Positions 1-8,459 of a stretch of DNA of 64,000 nt are shown here, one piece after another. Positions within the stretch are counted from its first letter, which is position 1. Every line of letters begins with the position of its first letter. A program made the translations under genes and the position numbers. Source of the DNA: CAVVXX01 sp052389895. GTDB taxonomy: Bacteria; Pseudomonadota; Alphaproteobacteria; Micropepsales; Micropepsaceae. Below the pieces are notes generated by a model. That model searched no databases, had not been told where the DNA came from, and worked only from the letters and a program-made list of their open reading frames with translations. The stretch lies in NCBI GenBank assembly GCA_052389895.1, contig JBQTHM010000017.1, positions 1 to 64,000 on the forward strand, in the 5' to 3' direction.

Positions 1-63
1 CCCCGCTTCGTGTTCCCGCAAAACCACGATGATCTGTTCTTCCGTGAACCTGCTGCGCTTCAT
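1..63 (-). CDS. IS3-family transposase OrfA, N-terminal 21 residues (partial)
   Basis: The minus strand reads from an ATG at 63-61 into the window edge. The 21 visible residues, starting MKRSRFTEEQIIVVLREHE, are the characteristic opening of IS3-family OrfA proteins (IS51/IS407-like), which begin the helix-turn-helix that binds the terminal repeats. The putative terminal repeat lies immediately upstream at 64-127. Only the beginning is visible, so whether the transposase is intact cannot be judged. Confidence 0.8.
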   Translation of the reverse strand, partial: MKRSRFTEEQIIVVLREHEAG

Positions 64-127
64 CGGTCCGTCCTTCCTTAAGGCCGGACTCTAATCTCAC
101 CTGGAGGAAAATCTCAGTGGCAGGTCA
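1..127 (-). mobile_element. IS3-family insertion sequence, left end only (cut by window edge)
   Basis: The first 127 bases are the end of an insertion sequence read on the minus strand. Its terminus begins TGACCTGCCACTGAG at 127 and the transposase OrfA gene opens 64 bases further in. A TG-starting terminal repeat followed closely by an OrfA start is typical of the IS3 family. The body lies outside the window, so size and completeness are unknown. The element sits inside an unidentified gene (see 114-665). The other end and the target duplication cannot be seen. Confidence 0.75.
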
Positions 128-665
128 GTTCGCACACGTCGATATATGCTTTCTTCAAGTAGCGAAGCTTTTTCGCGTGCGGGAAATCGCCGAAAACCGC
201 CTCACAATAAGGGTCGGCATTTTGGAATACGGCAACCTTACGTGGCTTGCGTGAAGCAAATTTGAACTCCTCTTGATAGAGATCCTTGTAAATGTCGAAG
301 GCTGACAAACCGAATGCGAAATCAGGGCGTTGTCTATCGTTACCTCTCATGAACTGCTTAAAGGGAATGACGCGCTCCGAAAACGAGCGCCTAGGATTTT
401 CAATGCCGGCCATTTTCGCTAGCCCCGCTTCGGCTTCGACAAAAACGTCTGGTTCAAAGAATCTGATATACGCATCTGCTAAGCCGCGACCCGAAATGTC
501 TCGGAAGTGCTCCTGTCGCCAAGACGTCGGTAGTGCCGTGCACACTGGAATAATCGGATTGTAGATCCCGCCCCAAAGACATGTTGTTGTCCGAATGATT
601 TCGCGGACTTGCGAGAAGTTCTGCTGGCTTGGACGCACCAAGAAGCCGATACGCGTCGGGCGCAG
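114..665 (-). pseudogene. Unidentified gene truncated by the IS3-family element
   Basis: The minus strand reads an open frame of about 183 codons whose last residues and stop come from the insertion sequence: host codons run to about 128 and the IS end (TGACCTGCCACTGA) supplies the final codons and the TGA at 116-114. The protein opens RPTRIGFLVRPSQQNF and contains CLWGGIYNPIIPV, a very conserved-looking block, but I cannot name the family. There is no ATG. The frame is open back to 677 after a TAA; CTG at 665 with AAGGG nine bases upstream, or TTG at 641, are the start candidates. The 3' part should continue beyond the IS, outside the window. It is very likely non-functional. Confidence 0.65.
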
Positions 666-955
666 AACTATTGACCCTTAGATAGTCTCCAACGCTAATC
701 TCCTAGGTCTTCACCGCAGCCGAGGTGCCTCCCTGGCCGCAGCAGCGACTGCGCAGAGACGTTCGCAGCATAGGAACCACACTCAAACGGTTTTTGGAAC
801 GGCCGCTAGGACGAGATCAAGACGGCCGTAAATTCGCAAGAGGCGTCAAATGTTTATGAACACGATCTAACGCGCCTCGTGGCTGTTGGAGCGGCTTGTA
901 GGGCGGATTACACGTTAGGCTAACCCGACCTCTTTGCGGACTCTGCGATCAGCAC

Positions 956-1297
956 CTAAAGCGAAAAACTCGTCCCGCAGCCGCAGGACATCTTGGCGTT
1001 GGGATTGTTGACCTTGAACGAGGCGCCGATCATCTCGTCGGCAAAATCGATCTCCGATCCCTTGAGGAAATCGAGCGAGACGGGATCGATCACCACCTTC
1101 GCGCCCTCGCGCTCGAGGAGCAGGTCGTCGGGCGCCTGCAAATCGTCCAGCGTAAAATGGTACTGAAAGCCCGAGCAGCCGCCGCCCTCGACCGAGAGCC
1201 GCAGCATCACGGGCCGGCCCTCTGCAGCCAGGATTTGCGCAATCTTTCTGGCCGCGCGGGCGGACATCGTGACGGGCGGTTCCGTGGCAGTGTTCAT
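956..1297 (-). CDS. erpA: A-type iron-sulfur cluster insertion protein (ErpA/IscA family)
   Basis: The 113-residue protein is a carrier that delivers [4Fe-4S] or [2Fe-2S] clusters to apo-proteins in the cytoplasm. The three conserved cysteines of A-type carriers are present: Cys41 in GGCSGFQY and Cys105/Cys107 in the C-terminal SCGCG motif. The start at 1297 gives the normal family length; the frame stays open upstream but that stretch overlaps dgt. It diverges from dgt with only 40 bases between the starts, so their promoters must overlap. The erpA-dgt head-to-head pair is common in alphaproteobacteria. The choice of ErpA over IscA or SufA rests on that context. Confidence 0.92.
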   Translation of the reverse strand: MNTATEPPVTMSARAARKIAQILAAEGRPVMLRLSVEGGGCSGFQYHFTLDDLQAPDDLLLEREGAKVVIDPVSLDFLKGSEIDFADEMIGASFKVNNPNAKMSCGCGTSFSL

Positions 1298-1337
1298 GTT
1301 CGACAGCCTATCACATAGGGTATTTAATCGTTCCGGA

Positions 1338-2561
1338 ATGAACGGCAAGTCCGCGTCCCGCGCCGCGCAAAGGCCGGCGGGCCACCTGCTGGGGCCGAAA
1401 TTCGTCGTGCCTGCGCGGGCCACCTACGCGACCAGGCCGGAGGACAGCCGCGGGCGTTATTGGCCGGAAGAGGAATCCGCCACCCGCACCTGCTTTCAGC
1501 GCGACCGCGACCGCATCGTGCATTCGGCAGCCTTCCGCCGCCTCAAGCACAAGACGCAGGTCTTCGTGCAGCACGAGGGCGACTACTATCGCACGCGCCT
1601 CACGCACTCCCTCGAAGTGGCCCAGATCACGCGCTCGTTCGCGCGCGTGCTCGGGCTCGATGAGGATTTGGCCGAGGCGCTCGCGCTGGCCCATGACCTC
1701 GGCCATCCGCCCTTCGGGCATGCCGGCGAAACGGCCCTGAACGAATGCATGAAGACGTTCGGCGGCTTCGATCACAATACGCAGGCGCTCGCGCTGGTGA
1801 CGCGCCTAGAAAAACGTTACGCGAATTTCGACGGGCTCAACCTCACCTGGGAAATGCTGGAAGGCTTGGTCAAGCACAACGGCCCCTTGAAGCCGCCCGT
1901 GCCCGAGGCAATCGCCGCCTTCAATGCCCAATGGGACCTCGAGCTGGTAAGCCAGGCGGGGCCGGAAGCACAAATCGCCGCGCTCTCGGACGACATCGCC
2001 TACGTCAATCACGATCTGGACGACGGATTGCGCGCAGGGCTCTTTGCCGTCGAGGACCTGTTCGACGTGCCCCTGGCGGGCCCCGTGTTCCGCGAGGTCT
2101 GGCGGCAGCACCCCAACCTGGAGCTCGGCCGCCTGATCGGCGAGGCGGTGCGCCGCCTCATCACCATCCTGATCAACGACGTTGCCGGCGAAGCGCGCAA
2201 ACGAATCGCCGCGGCCAAACCGGAAAGCGCGGGCGATATCCGCGCCTTGCCCGCGCCCGTTGCAGCGTTTTCTGAACCCGCGCTGGGCCAGCTGAAGGCG
2301 CTGAAGGAATTCCTTTATGCCCGCATGTACCGCCACGAGCGCGTGCTGCTGGTCATACGCCGCGCGCAGGCGGCCGTCTGCGAGCTGTTCGAGGCCTACC
2401 TCGCCAATCCTTCGCTGCTGCCCGCCGACTGGGCGGCGGCCTGCGGCGCGCCCTGCGATCCGCGTACCGCCCGCGTTGTCTGTGACTACATGGCCGGCAT
2501 GACCGACAGCTTCGTGGCCGACGGCTACGCCCGCGCCTTCAACAAGGCGCTGTCGCTGTAA
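1338..2561 (+). CDS. dgt: Deoxyguanosinetriphosphate triphosphohydrolase-like protein
   Basis: The 407-residue HD-superfamily enzyme is predicted to hydrolyse dNTPs to deoxynucleoside and triphosphate, a role in nucleotide pool control. Metal ligands are visible: His90 in RTRLTHSLEV and the His119-Asp120 pair in HDLGHPPFGHAGE, with DIAYVNHDLDD further on. The ATG at 1338 (MNGKSASRAAQ) was chosen because longer starts at 1269 or 1296 run into the erpA start. In relatives argS commonly follows dgt; here the next gene is the SPOR protein. Whether the substrate is dGTP specifically or dNTPs generally cannot be told. Confidence 0.9.
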   Translation: MNGKSASRAAQRPAGHLLGPKFVVPARATYATRPEDSRGRYWPEEESATRTCFQRDRDRIVHSAAFRRLKHKTQVFVQHEGDYYRTRLTHSLEVAQITRSFARVLGLDEDLAEALALAHDLGHPPFGHAGETALNECMKTFGGFDHNTQALALVTRLEKRYANFDGLNLTWEMLEGLVKHNGPLKPPVPEAIAAFNAQWDLELVSQAGPEAQIAALSDDIAYVNHDLDDGLRAGLFAVEDLFDVPLAGPVFREVWRQHPNLELGRLIGEAVRRLITILINDVAGEARKRIAAAKPESAGDIRALPAPVAAFSEPALGQLKALKEFLYARMYRHERVLLVIRRAQAAVCELFEAYLANPSLLPADWAAACGAPCDPRTARVVCDYMAGMTDSFVADGYARAFNKALSL

Positions 2562-2657
2562 GCAGCGATTCGCGCGCCTAAGGCCCAGAATTGCTTTGCT
2601 GATCGGGCGCAAACTGGGTGATACATTGGACTGTCACGATTCTGCCGGGAGCAGGGC

Positions 2658-3392
2658 ATGAGCGCGGATCGCGGCGTCTATCAGCCGCCGCCCGAAGACA
2701 TTCAGGTTTACGATCCCGCCGAGGACGAAGAGCAGGAACGCTCGCGTCTTCCCATCCTGATTGTGATTGCGCTTCTCGTGCTGGCGGCCTTTGGCGGCGT
2801 GGTGTGGCTTGCCTATAACCAGGGCGTCGCGCGCGGCCGCGCCGATGCGCCGCGCGTGATTGCGGCCGACGAAGGCCCCATCCGCACCGCGCCCGAAGAG
2901 TCCGCGGCGCCCGAGCCCCTTGCAGGGCTGAAAATCTATAACGATCCCGTTCCCCCCGAGGAGGAGGCAGCCGGAACCGAAACGCCCGCGCCGGCGCCGG
3001 CGCTGCCCAGCGAGCTTGCCTCTGCGCCAACCGAGGCGGCCGTGCCGCCCGCGGCCGAGCCTGCGCCCATCACCATGCAGCCTGCGCCGGCACCTGAGCC
3101 GCAACCGGCGCCAACAGTGGCGGCGCCCGTGGTCACAGGAACCGGCGTGCTGTTGCAGATCGGCTCTTTCCCCGACGAGGCCTCGGCCAGCGCCGCGTGG
3201 ACGACGTTCCAGCGCAAGCACGCGATTACGCTTTCGGGCTTCGGCCCCGACATCAAGGCCTTTGACCTTGGCGAAAAAGGCACATGGTACCGTCTTCGCG
3301 TCGGACCCTTCGCCGACAAGGCCACCGCCAACGCCACCTGCGCTAAGCTGAAGGAAGAAGGCGCGGCCGGTTGCTTCACCGCGGCGCCTTGA
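2658..3392 (+). CDS. SPOR-domain cell-division-type membrane protein
   Basis: The 244-residue protein has a short acidic cytoplasmic N-terminus, one transmembrane helix around residues 31-52 (LPILIVIALLVLAAFGGVVW), a long Pro/Ala/Glu-rich periplasmic linker, and a C-terminal SPOR domain from about residue 163 (GVLLQIGSFPDEASA). SPOR domains bind denuded peptidoglycan glycan strands and direct proteins to the division septum. It lies just upstream of the peptidoglycan-recycling gene nagZ, as in many alphaproteobacteria. The low-complexity linker varies in length between species, so function rests on the two end domains. Confidence 0.88.
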   Translation: MSADRGVYQPPPEDIQVYDPAEDEEQERSRLPILIVIALLVLAAFGGVVWLAYNQGVARGRADAPRVIAADEGPIRTAPEESAAPEPLAGLKIYNDPVPPEEEAAGTETPAPAPALPSELASAPTEAAVPPAAEPAPITMQPAPAPEPQPAPTVAAPVVTGTGVLLQIGSFPDEASASAAWTTFQRKHAITLSGFGPDIKAFDLGEKGTWYRLRVGPFADKATANATCAKLKEEGAAGCFTAAP

Positions 3393-3408
3393 GCGAGAGC
3401 TTTGTCGC

Positions 3409-4428
3409 ATGCCTGCGAATGCGGCGGTCTATGGCTGCCAGGGAATGGAATTGCTGCCTGATGAGCGCGCGTTTTTCCGCGACGCGCGGCCATGGGGTTT
3501 CATCCTCTTTGCCCGCAATTGCAGCGACCGCCAGCAGCTTTCCGCGCTCTGCGCCGCTTTGCGCGAATGCGCGGGCGGCGACCGCGCGCCCATTTTCATC
3601 GACCAGGAGGGGGGCCGCGTCATGCGCCTGCGCCCGCCCCATTGGCGCGCGCGCCCTTCCGCCGCACGCATCGGCGAGCTGCATGGGCGCGACGCCGAAC
3701 AGGGGAGGGAGGCCGCCTATCTCTGCGCCCGCCTCATTGCGCACGATCTGCGCGAAGTGGGGGTGACGGTGAATTGCGCCCCTGTGCTCGACGTGCCTGT
3801 TGAAGGGGCCCACGACGTGATTGGCGACCGCGCTTATGCCCACGATCCTGCGACCGTGATCGAACTCGGGCGCGCGGCGATCGAGGGCTTTCTCGATGGC
3901 GGCGTGCTGCCCGTCATCAAGCACATGCCGGGGCACGGCCGCGCCTTTGCCGACAGCCACCATGAACTGCCGCGCGTGACCACGCCCGCCGAAGAGCTTA
4001 GCGCCAGCGATTTCGTCACCTTCCGCAGCCTGAACAATGCCCCCATCGCCATGACCGCGCATGTTGTGTACGAGGCCTTCGACCCCCAGCGCCCGGCCAC
4101 CACCAGCCCCCGCGTCATCCGCGACGTCATCCGCGGCGAGATCGGCTTCGAAGGGCTGCTGGTCACCGACGATCTGTCCATGAGCGCGCTCGAAGGCCCC
4201 CTGGGCGTGCGGGCGAGAAGTGCGCTCTTCGCCGGCTGCGACGTGGTCATCCACTGCAACGGCCGCATGGACGAGATGAAAGAGGTGGCCTCGGAAGCCC
4301 GCCCACTCGAAGGGCAATCGCTCGCGCGCGCCGAGGCCGCACTTGCGCATCTGGACGAGCCGCCGGCGGCACTCGACGTCGAGGCGGCGGAGGCGCGCCT
4401 TTCGGAACTGCTGGGCGTGATCGCATGA
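3409..4428 (+). CDS. nagZ: Beta-N-acetylhexosaminidase (peptidoglycan recycling)
   Basis: The 339-residue glycoside hydrolase family 3 enzyme removes N-acetylglucosamine from anhydromuropeptides in the cytoplasm. Family marks are IDQEGGRVMRL (from residue 64), KHMPGHGRAFADSHHELP (from 171) carrying the mobile catalytic loop, and LLVTDDLSMSAL with the nucleophile aspartate. Length is normal for NagZ. It starts 16 bases after the SPOR gene and its stop overlaps the scpA start by four bases (ATGA), so the three are likely one transcript with translational coupling. Confidence 0.94.
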   Translation: MPANAAVYGCQGMELLPDERAFFRDARPWGFILFARNCSDRQQLSALCAALRECAGGDRAPIFIDQEGGRVMRLRPPHWRARPSAARIGELHGRDAEQGREAAYLCARLIAHDLREVGVTVNCAPVLDVPVEGAHDVIGDRAYAHDPATVIELGRAAIEGFLDGGVLPVIKHMPGHGRAFADSHHELPRVTTPAEELSASDFVTFRSLNNAPIAMTAHVVYEAFDPQRPATTSPRVIRDVIRGEIGFEGLLVTDDLSMSALEGPLGVRARSALFAGCDVVIHCNGRMDEMKEVASEARPLEGQSLARAEAALAHLDEPPAALDVEAAEARLSELLGVIA

Positions 4429-5234
4429 CGGACGAGCTCAACGACTCCATCCAGTTCGAGGCCGCCTCGCACATCCGCCCCGAGGAAGCGCTCATCGTCG
4501 AGCTCGATGGCTTCGAGGGCCCGCTCGATCTGCTGCTCAATCTCGCGCGCGACCAGAAGGTGGACTTGGCTAAAATCTCGGTGCTCAAGCTGGCCGACCA
4601 GTATCTGGCCTTCGTGGAAAAGGTGCGCGCGCACCGCCTCGAGCTCGCCGCCGATTATCTGGTGATGGCGGCATGGCTCACCTATCTGAAATCGCGCCTT
4701 CTGTTCGAGGAGCCGGAAAAGGACGGCGAGCCCGGCGCCGACGCGCTGGCCGCAGCACTTCGCTGGCGTTTGCAGCGGCTTCAGGTGATGCGCGAATCCG
4801 CCACCCGCCTGATGGCGCGCGACAGGCTGGGCCGCGACGTTTTTCCGCGCGGAAACCCCGAGCCCGTCGTCGTCGTCACCCAGCGCACGCAGACCGACAC
4901 GCTGTATGATTTCTTCACGGCTTACGCGCAGCACCGCCTCAAGCGCACGGCGCAGAAGATGTACGAGCTCGCGCGGCAGCCCTTCTTCCTCATCGAGGAG
5001 GCGCGCGAGCGCATCGAGCGCGTGCTGGGCAAGATCCCCGACTGGAACGCGCTCACCCTGTTCCTTCCGCCGGAATGGAAGCACGGCCAGCGCCGCCGCA
5101 GCGCCCTTGCGAGCACATTCATGGCCTGTCTAGAAATGACGCGGGACGGCAGGCTGCTGATTCGCCAACTCAAGCCGTTCGGCGAGATTTTCCTGAAAGA
5201 CCGCGAGCAGCAGCCGGAGGGGAGCGCCACGTGA
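4425..5234 (+). CDS. scpA: Segregation and condensation protein A
   Basis: The 269-residue kleisin bridges the heads of the SMC dimer in bacterial condensin. The opening VELDGFEGPLDLLLNLARDQKVDLAKISV and the block LAADYLVMAAWLTYLKSRLLF are hallmark ScpA sequences, and the C-terminus has the winged-helix that binds the SMC cap. The start overlaps nagZ by four bases and the stop overlaps the scpB GTG, so expression is coupled. Its partner smc is 12 kb away at 17294-20419. Confidence 0.95.
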   Translation: MTDELNDSIQFEAASHIRPEEALIVELDGFEGPLDLLLNLARDQKVDLAKISVLKLADQYLAFVEKVRAHRLELAADYLVMAAWLTYLKSRLLFEEPEKDGEPGADALAAALRWRLQRLQVMRESATRLMARDRLGRDVFPRGNPEPVVVVTQRTQTDTLYDFFTAYAQHRLKRTAQKMYELARQPFFLIEEARERIERVLGKIPDWNALTLFLPPEWKHGQRRRSALASTFMACLEMTRDGRLLIRQLKPFGEIFLKDREQQPEGSAT

Positions 5235-5938
5235 GCAAGGTGATCAAACTTGCCGATGCCAAGCGCAAAGCGGAAAGCGCCGAGGCCGACATGGTGAGCA
5301 GCAACCCCGATCTGGACGTGGCCCATGTGCGCACGATCGAGGCGCTGCTCTTCGCGAGCCGAGCGCCGGTGGACGAGCTGCAATTGAAGGCCGCGCTGCC
5401 CAAGGAGGCGAACCTGGCGGCGATCCTGGCCGAGCTTCAGCGGCACTACCGCCGGCGCGGCGCGAACCTGGTGAAGCTCGGCACCAAATGGCAGTTCCGC
5501 ACCGCGGCCGATCTCGCGTTTCTCTTGCGCAAGGAGGCGCAGGAGGAGCGGCGGCTTTCCCGCGCGGCGCTCGAGACGCTCGCCATCATCGCCTATCACC
5601 AGCCCGTCACGCGCGCCGAGATCGAGGACATCCGCGGCGTGATGGTGTCGAAGGGCACGGTGGACGCGCTGATGGAAGTGGGCTGGATCAAGATCCGCGG
5701 GCGAAGGCGCGTGCCCGGCCGCCCCATCACCTACGGCACGACGGATTCATTCCTGGAGCATTTCGGGCTGGAGAGCATCGGCGATCTTCCCGGCATGGAC
5801 GAACTGAAAGCCGCAGGCTTCCTCGAAGCCATGCCTCCCCAGGGCTTCGGCGACATGCCGGTGCCTTCGGCCGACCTCGCCCCCGACGAAGACCCGTATG
5901 TGGAGGGGGATGACGTGGGCCGCGAGGACGAGAGTTGA
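5231..5938 (+). CDS. scpB: Segregation and condensation protein B
   Basis: The 235-residue protein dimerises and binds the ScpA kleisin to complete SMC-ScpAB condensin. It contains two winged helices; the strongest signature is LSRAALETLAIIAYHQPVTR followed by IEDIRGV and GRPITYGTT. GTG at 5231 was chosen: it has a good ribosome site (GGAGGGG) and overlaps the scpA stop as GTGA. The frame is open further upstream inside scpA, which is a GC-rich artefact. Relatives usually carry tatABC next; here the accessory ATPase gene follows. Confidence 0.94.
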   Translation: MSKVIKLADAKRKAESAEADMVSSNPDLDVAHVRTIEALLFASRAPVDELQLKAALPKEANLAAILAELQRHYRRRGANLVKLGTKWQFRTAADLAFLLRKEAQEERRLSRAALETLAIIAYHQPVTRAEIEDIRGVMVSKGTVDALMEVGWIKIRGRRRVPGRPITYGTTDSFLEHFGLESIGDLPGMDELKAAGFLEAMPPQGFGDMPVPSADLAPDEDPYVEGDDVGREDES

Positions 5939-6083
5939 AATCGGGCATGGCTCTGTTAGCTTTACTCGCTGTCTCAACGTAATCGCTGAACGTCGTTCCC
6001 AGTCGGGGACCACGGGATTCGAGATGACGAGACGCTTCATTCAACGGCGATCGCTGCGGCCATCGCTAAGAAGGGAGAGAGAA

Positions 6084-7940
6084 ATGAAGCACGCCCCTGG
6101 TGGCGGCGGTAATCCGCTGCCCATGACTGTCCACAAAGTTGGATTTCTACTTGATCGCCTCGGTCAGGATTGTTCACCACTTCAATATCTTCGCGAACTG
6201 ACACAGAACGCTATTGAAGCCGTTCAGCGCAATGGTGCGCCCGGTCAAGTAATTTGGGACGTCGATTGGATTTCGTATGACTTAGGCGGCGGCCCAATGA
6301 AATTGTGCGTAGTGGACACCGGCGACGGAATGACCGGCGATGAAATGATCCGGTTAATAAATCAGCTTTCATCTTCGGGTTCACAGCAATCAATCACGGG
6401 CAATTACGGCGTGGGCGCGAAGATAGCAGCGGCCACTAAGAGCCCTGCTGGAGTAATCTACCAATCATGGAAAAACGGCGAAGGATCGATGGTTCAGTTG
6501 GAAAAGAATGCTGCTACCGGCGAATATGGATTGCGCCAATGGGAGCTCAAGGATGGAACGTATTCGCATCACGTTCCTTTAGACGAAGCAGTACGACCTG
6601 CAGAAATAGGAGCACACGGCACTAAAGTGATTTTGCTCGGTATGAAGAGCTCAGACAACACTATAGCTCCACCAGCCGATGCAGCTTCGCCCTCCCGTTG
6701 GATTTCGAAGTATCTCAACACTCGGTATTTTGAATTCCCCGCAGGGTTCACGATCAAAGCTCGTGAAGGATGGGATAGTCCCAGAACAGATAAAGACCGG
6801 AACCTGCTTCGCACTATCACTGGGCAGAAGCCATATCTCGATCAACACGCGATTGCTTCTGGGACCGAACAATTGTCAAACGCAAGAGCCCATTGGTGGA
6901 TTCTGAAAGATGAGCCAGCAATTTCAAATAACAGCGGTTTTATTGAATCTGCTGGTCATGTAGCAGCGCTGTATCAGAATGAACTTTATGACAGAGCGAC
7001 GGCACGGGCAGGTACGGCATTGCTTCAAAGGTTTGGGATCCTTTTTGGATATCGTTTTGTCGTCTTGTATGTCGAGCCCGTGTCCGAGAAGGACGAAACG
7101 CTAACTACGAACACGGCCAGAACAACGTTACTACTTAGTGGCGAGAAACTGCCATGGGAAGAGTGGGCATACGAGTTTCGCGAGAAGATGCCGAAGAAGT
7201 TAGCAGACTTCGTCAATGAAAAGGCCGCAGCCCTAACTGAGAAAGATTACGTTAGTACGATCAGGGAGCGCTTAAAGACCCTAATGGATCTTTATAAAGT
7301 CACTCGATATCGGCCCGCCCCTGCCGGCGTCTATCTTTCCGATCAATCTTCGTCAGTGCGTATCGGAAGATCCCAGCTCTCGGCTCTCAAGTCCGATGGA
7401 GGAAGCGGCAATTCGAGGGACGCAAAGACTTCCGGTGGCGGTCAACGTGACGGCGAGGTCGGTAATATCTATCACCTATTCGAGAAAAAAGGTGGTGTGC
7501 TAAGCGACAAGTCCGCTTCTGATCCGTTTCCAATCGTGAAGTGGGTCAGCACAGAAAATGACACGCGAACAGCAGACGATGGCATGGAGGATAAGGCGGC
7601 AACTTTTCTTCCTGCCCAAAATACTCTGCTAATTAATGCCGACTTTCGTGTCTTCAAGGATATGATTGTCCGCCTCTGTAAGGAAAAGGATATGGCGGGT
7701 GGACTGGGCGTTCAAAGCGTGGTCGATGAAGTGGTCCATCAATGGTTTGAGCAGGCGCTTATCGAGACGGTTCTCGGAATTCAACAACTAAAAGGCAGCA
7801 AAGAATGGGCACAGGACGAGATTGACAAGGCGCTATCGCCGGAAGCCCTAACCAGTGCAGTGATGCAGCGATACCATGTCTATATCGCCTGCCGCCGCGA
7901 CCTGGGCGCTAAATTCGGCAAATTTGCCGCGTCAAGTTAA
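6084..7940 (+). CDS. GHKL (Hsp90/MORC-like) ATPase of unknown function, accessory gene
   Basis: The 618-residue protein has a GHKL ATP-binding fold at the N-terminus: N-box LRELTQNAIEA (Glu38, Asn42), G1 box DTGDGMTG (Asp78), and G2 box GNYGVGAK (106-113). The middle (about 180-430) looks like the transducer region of Hsp90/MORC-type proteins. The C-terminal third is unrecognised and lacks a visible nuclease or helicase motif. ATG 6084 follows GGGAGAGAG. Base composition is much lower in GC than its neighbours (sample lines about 38-53%) with many A/T-ending codons, and the gene sits between scpB and AbrB-type debris where tatABC is usual, so I infer horizontal gain. Standalone GHKL ATPases occur in phage-defence loci, but no partner gene is visible, so no role is assigned. 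Confidence 0.75.
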   Translation: MKHAPGGGGNPLPMTVHKVGFLLDRLGQDCSPLQYLRELTQNAIEAVQRNGAPGQVIWDVDWISYDLGGGPMKLCVVDTGDGMTGDEMIRLINQLSSSGSQQSITGNYGVGAKIAAATKSPAGVIYQSWKNGEGSMVQLEKNAATGEYGLRQWELKDGTYSHHVPLDEAVRPAEIGAHGTKVILLGMKSSDNTIAPPADAASPSRWISKYLNTRYFEFPAGFTIKAREGWDSPRTDKDRNLLRTITGQKPYLDQHAIASGTEQLSNARAHWWILKDEPAISNNSGFIESAGHVAALYQNELYDRATARAGTALLQRFGILFGYRFVVLYVEPVSEKDETLTTNTARTTLLLSGEKLPWEEWAYEFREKMPKKLADFVNEKAAALTEKDYVSTIRERLKTLMDLYKVTRYRPAPAGVYLSDQSSSVRIGRSQLSALKSDGGSGNSRDAKTSGGGQRDGEVGNIYHLFEKKGGVLSDKSASDPFPIVKWVSTENDTRTADDGMEDKAATFLPAQNTLLINADFRVFKDMIVRLCKEKDMAGGLGVQSVVDEVVHQWFEQALIETVLGIQQLKGSKEWAQDEIDKALSPEALTSAVMQRYHVYIACRRDLGAKFGKFAASS

Positions 7941-8001
7941 CCGGCATACTGAGTGTCTTGCCCGGCGTAAATAAGACGCGGACATATCGATCAACTTGCA
8001 C

Positions 8002-8176
8002 TCACGGCGTCCCTATCAAAGTCGCGATCCGTGTCTTAATGGCCTTCGCATCGTTCGTCGGCAGTGGTCTAATGTGGCGCAAAACCCGCGTGGCATCCAC
8101 CGTGGCGATCTTTGCCGGGCGCACGCGTGAAGGAGCGGGCAGGGCTGCCGGCTTCTCGGCATGAGGATTGCGTTGC
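8002..8176 (-). pseudogene. Possible 3' remnant of a MazF/PemK-like toxin gene
   Basis: Directly downstream of the AbrB-type gene, the minus strand has an open stretch ending at 8002 whose last residues read RPAKIATVDATRVLRHIRPL and then end in TLIGTP. This resembles C-termini of PemK/MazF-type toxins as I remember them, and a toxin gene is what usually follows such an antitoxin. The N-terminal SH3-like part that would carry the catalytic residues is absent and there is no good start codon. It could equally be chance coding in GC-rich DNA. Confidence 0.25.
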
Positions 8177-8404
8177 CTAAAGCGACTTATAGGCGCGCTC
8201 ATCGGCCTCGCTGGCCCACTCGCTGAAGGTGGCAAAGGGATTGTCCTCGGCGCCCGCGTTCGCCTTTTCGATCACCACGCGCTTGCCGTCGAACACATAG
8301 CGCAGCAGGTCGCCCGGCTTGAGCTTGAGCCGCTCGCGCACCGCCTTGGGGATTGTCGTGCGTCCATTAGAACCAATATGTGAAATCCGCTGACCCTTTT
8401 TCAT
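8177..8404 (-). CDS. AbrB/MazE/PrlF-type DNA-binding antitoxin
   Basis: The 75-residue protein has a swapped-hairpin AbrB-like DNA-binding domain (GSNGRTTIPKAVRERLKLKPGDLLRYVF) and a short acidic tail, FATFSEWASEADERAYKSL, of the kind that neutralises a toxin in PrlF- and MazE-type antitoxins. ATG 8404 gives the family-typical start just before the domain. No intact toxin follows; only the fragment at 8002-8176 might be one. It therefore looks like an orphan antitoxin that may still act as a DNA-binding regulator of its own promoter. Confidence 0.8.
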   Translation of the reverse strand: MKKGQRISHIGSNGRTTIPKAVRERLKLKPGDLLRYVFDGKRVVIEKANAGAEDNPFATFSEWASEADERAYKSL

Positions 8405-8459
8405 TTTGTTGCCCCTGAACGGTATGAGCCAAATTGGCAGGCGGCGGAGCACCAGCGAA

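Noticed and set aside
690..955. A possible small gene in the gap between the truncated gene and erpA.
   Set aside because: No frame with a credible start, ribosome site or protein-like composition was found.
6005..6030. A tRNA-like 3' end on the minus strand (CTCGAATCCCGTGGTCCCCGA) that might be an attachment site.
   Set aside because: No CCA or matching acceptor stem and no anticodon arm are present, and no integrase is nearby.
6084..8404. Calling the GHKL ATPase and the antitoxin a joint defence system.
   Set aside because: They are on opposite strands, separated by about 240 bases of debris, and no effector is visible; the evidence supports only neighbouring accessory genes.
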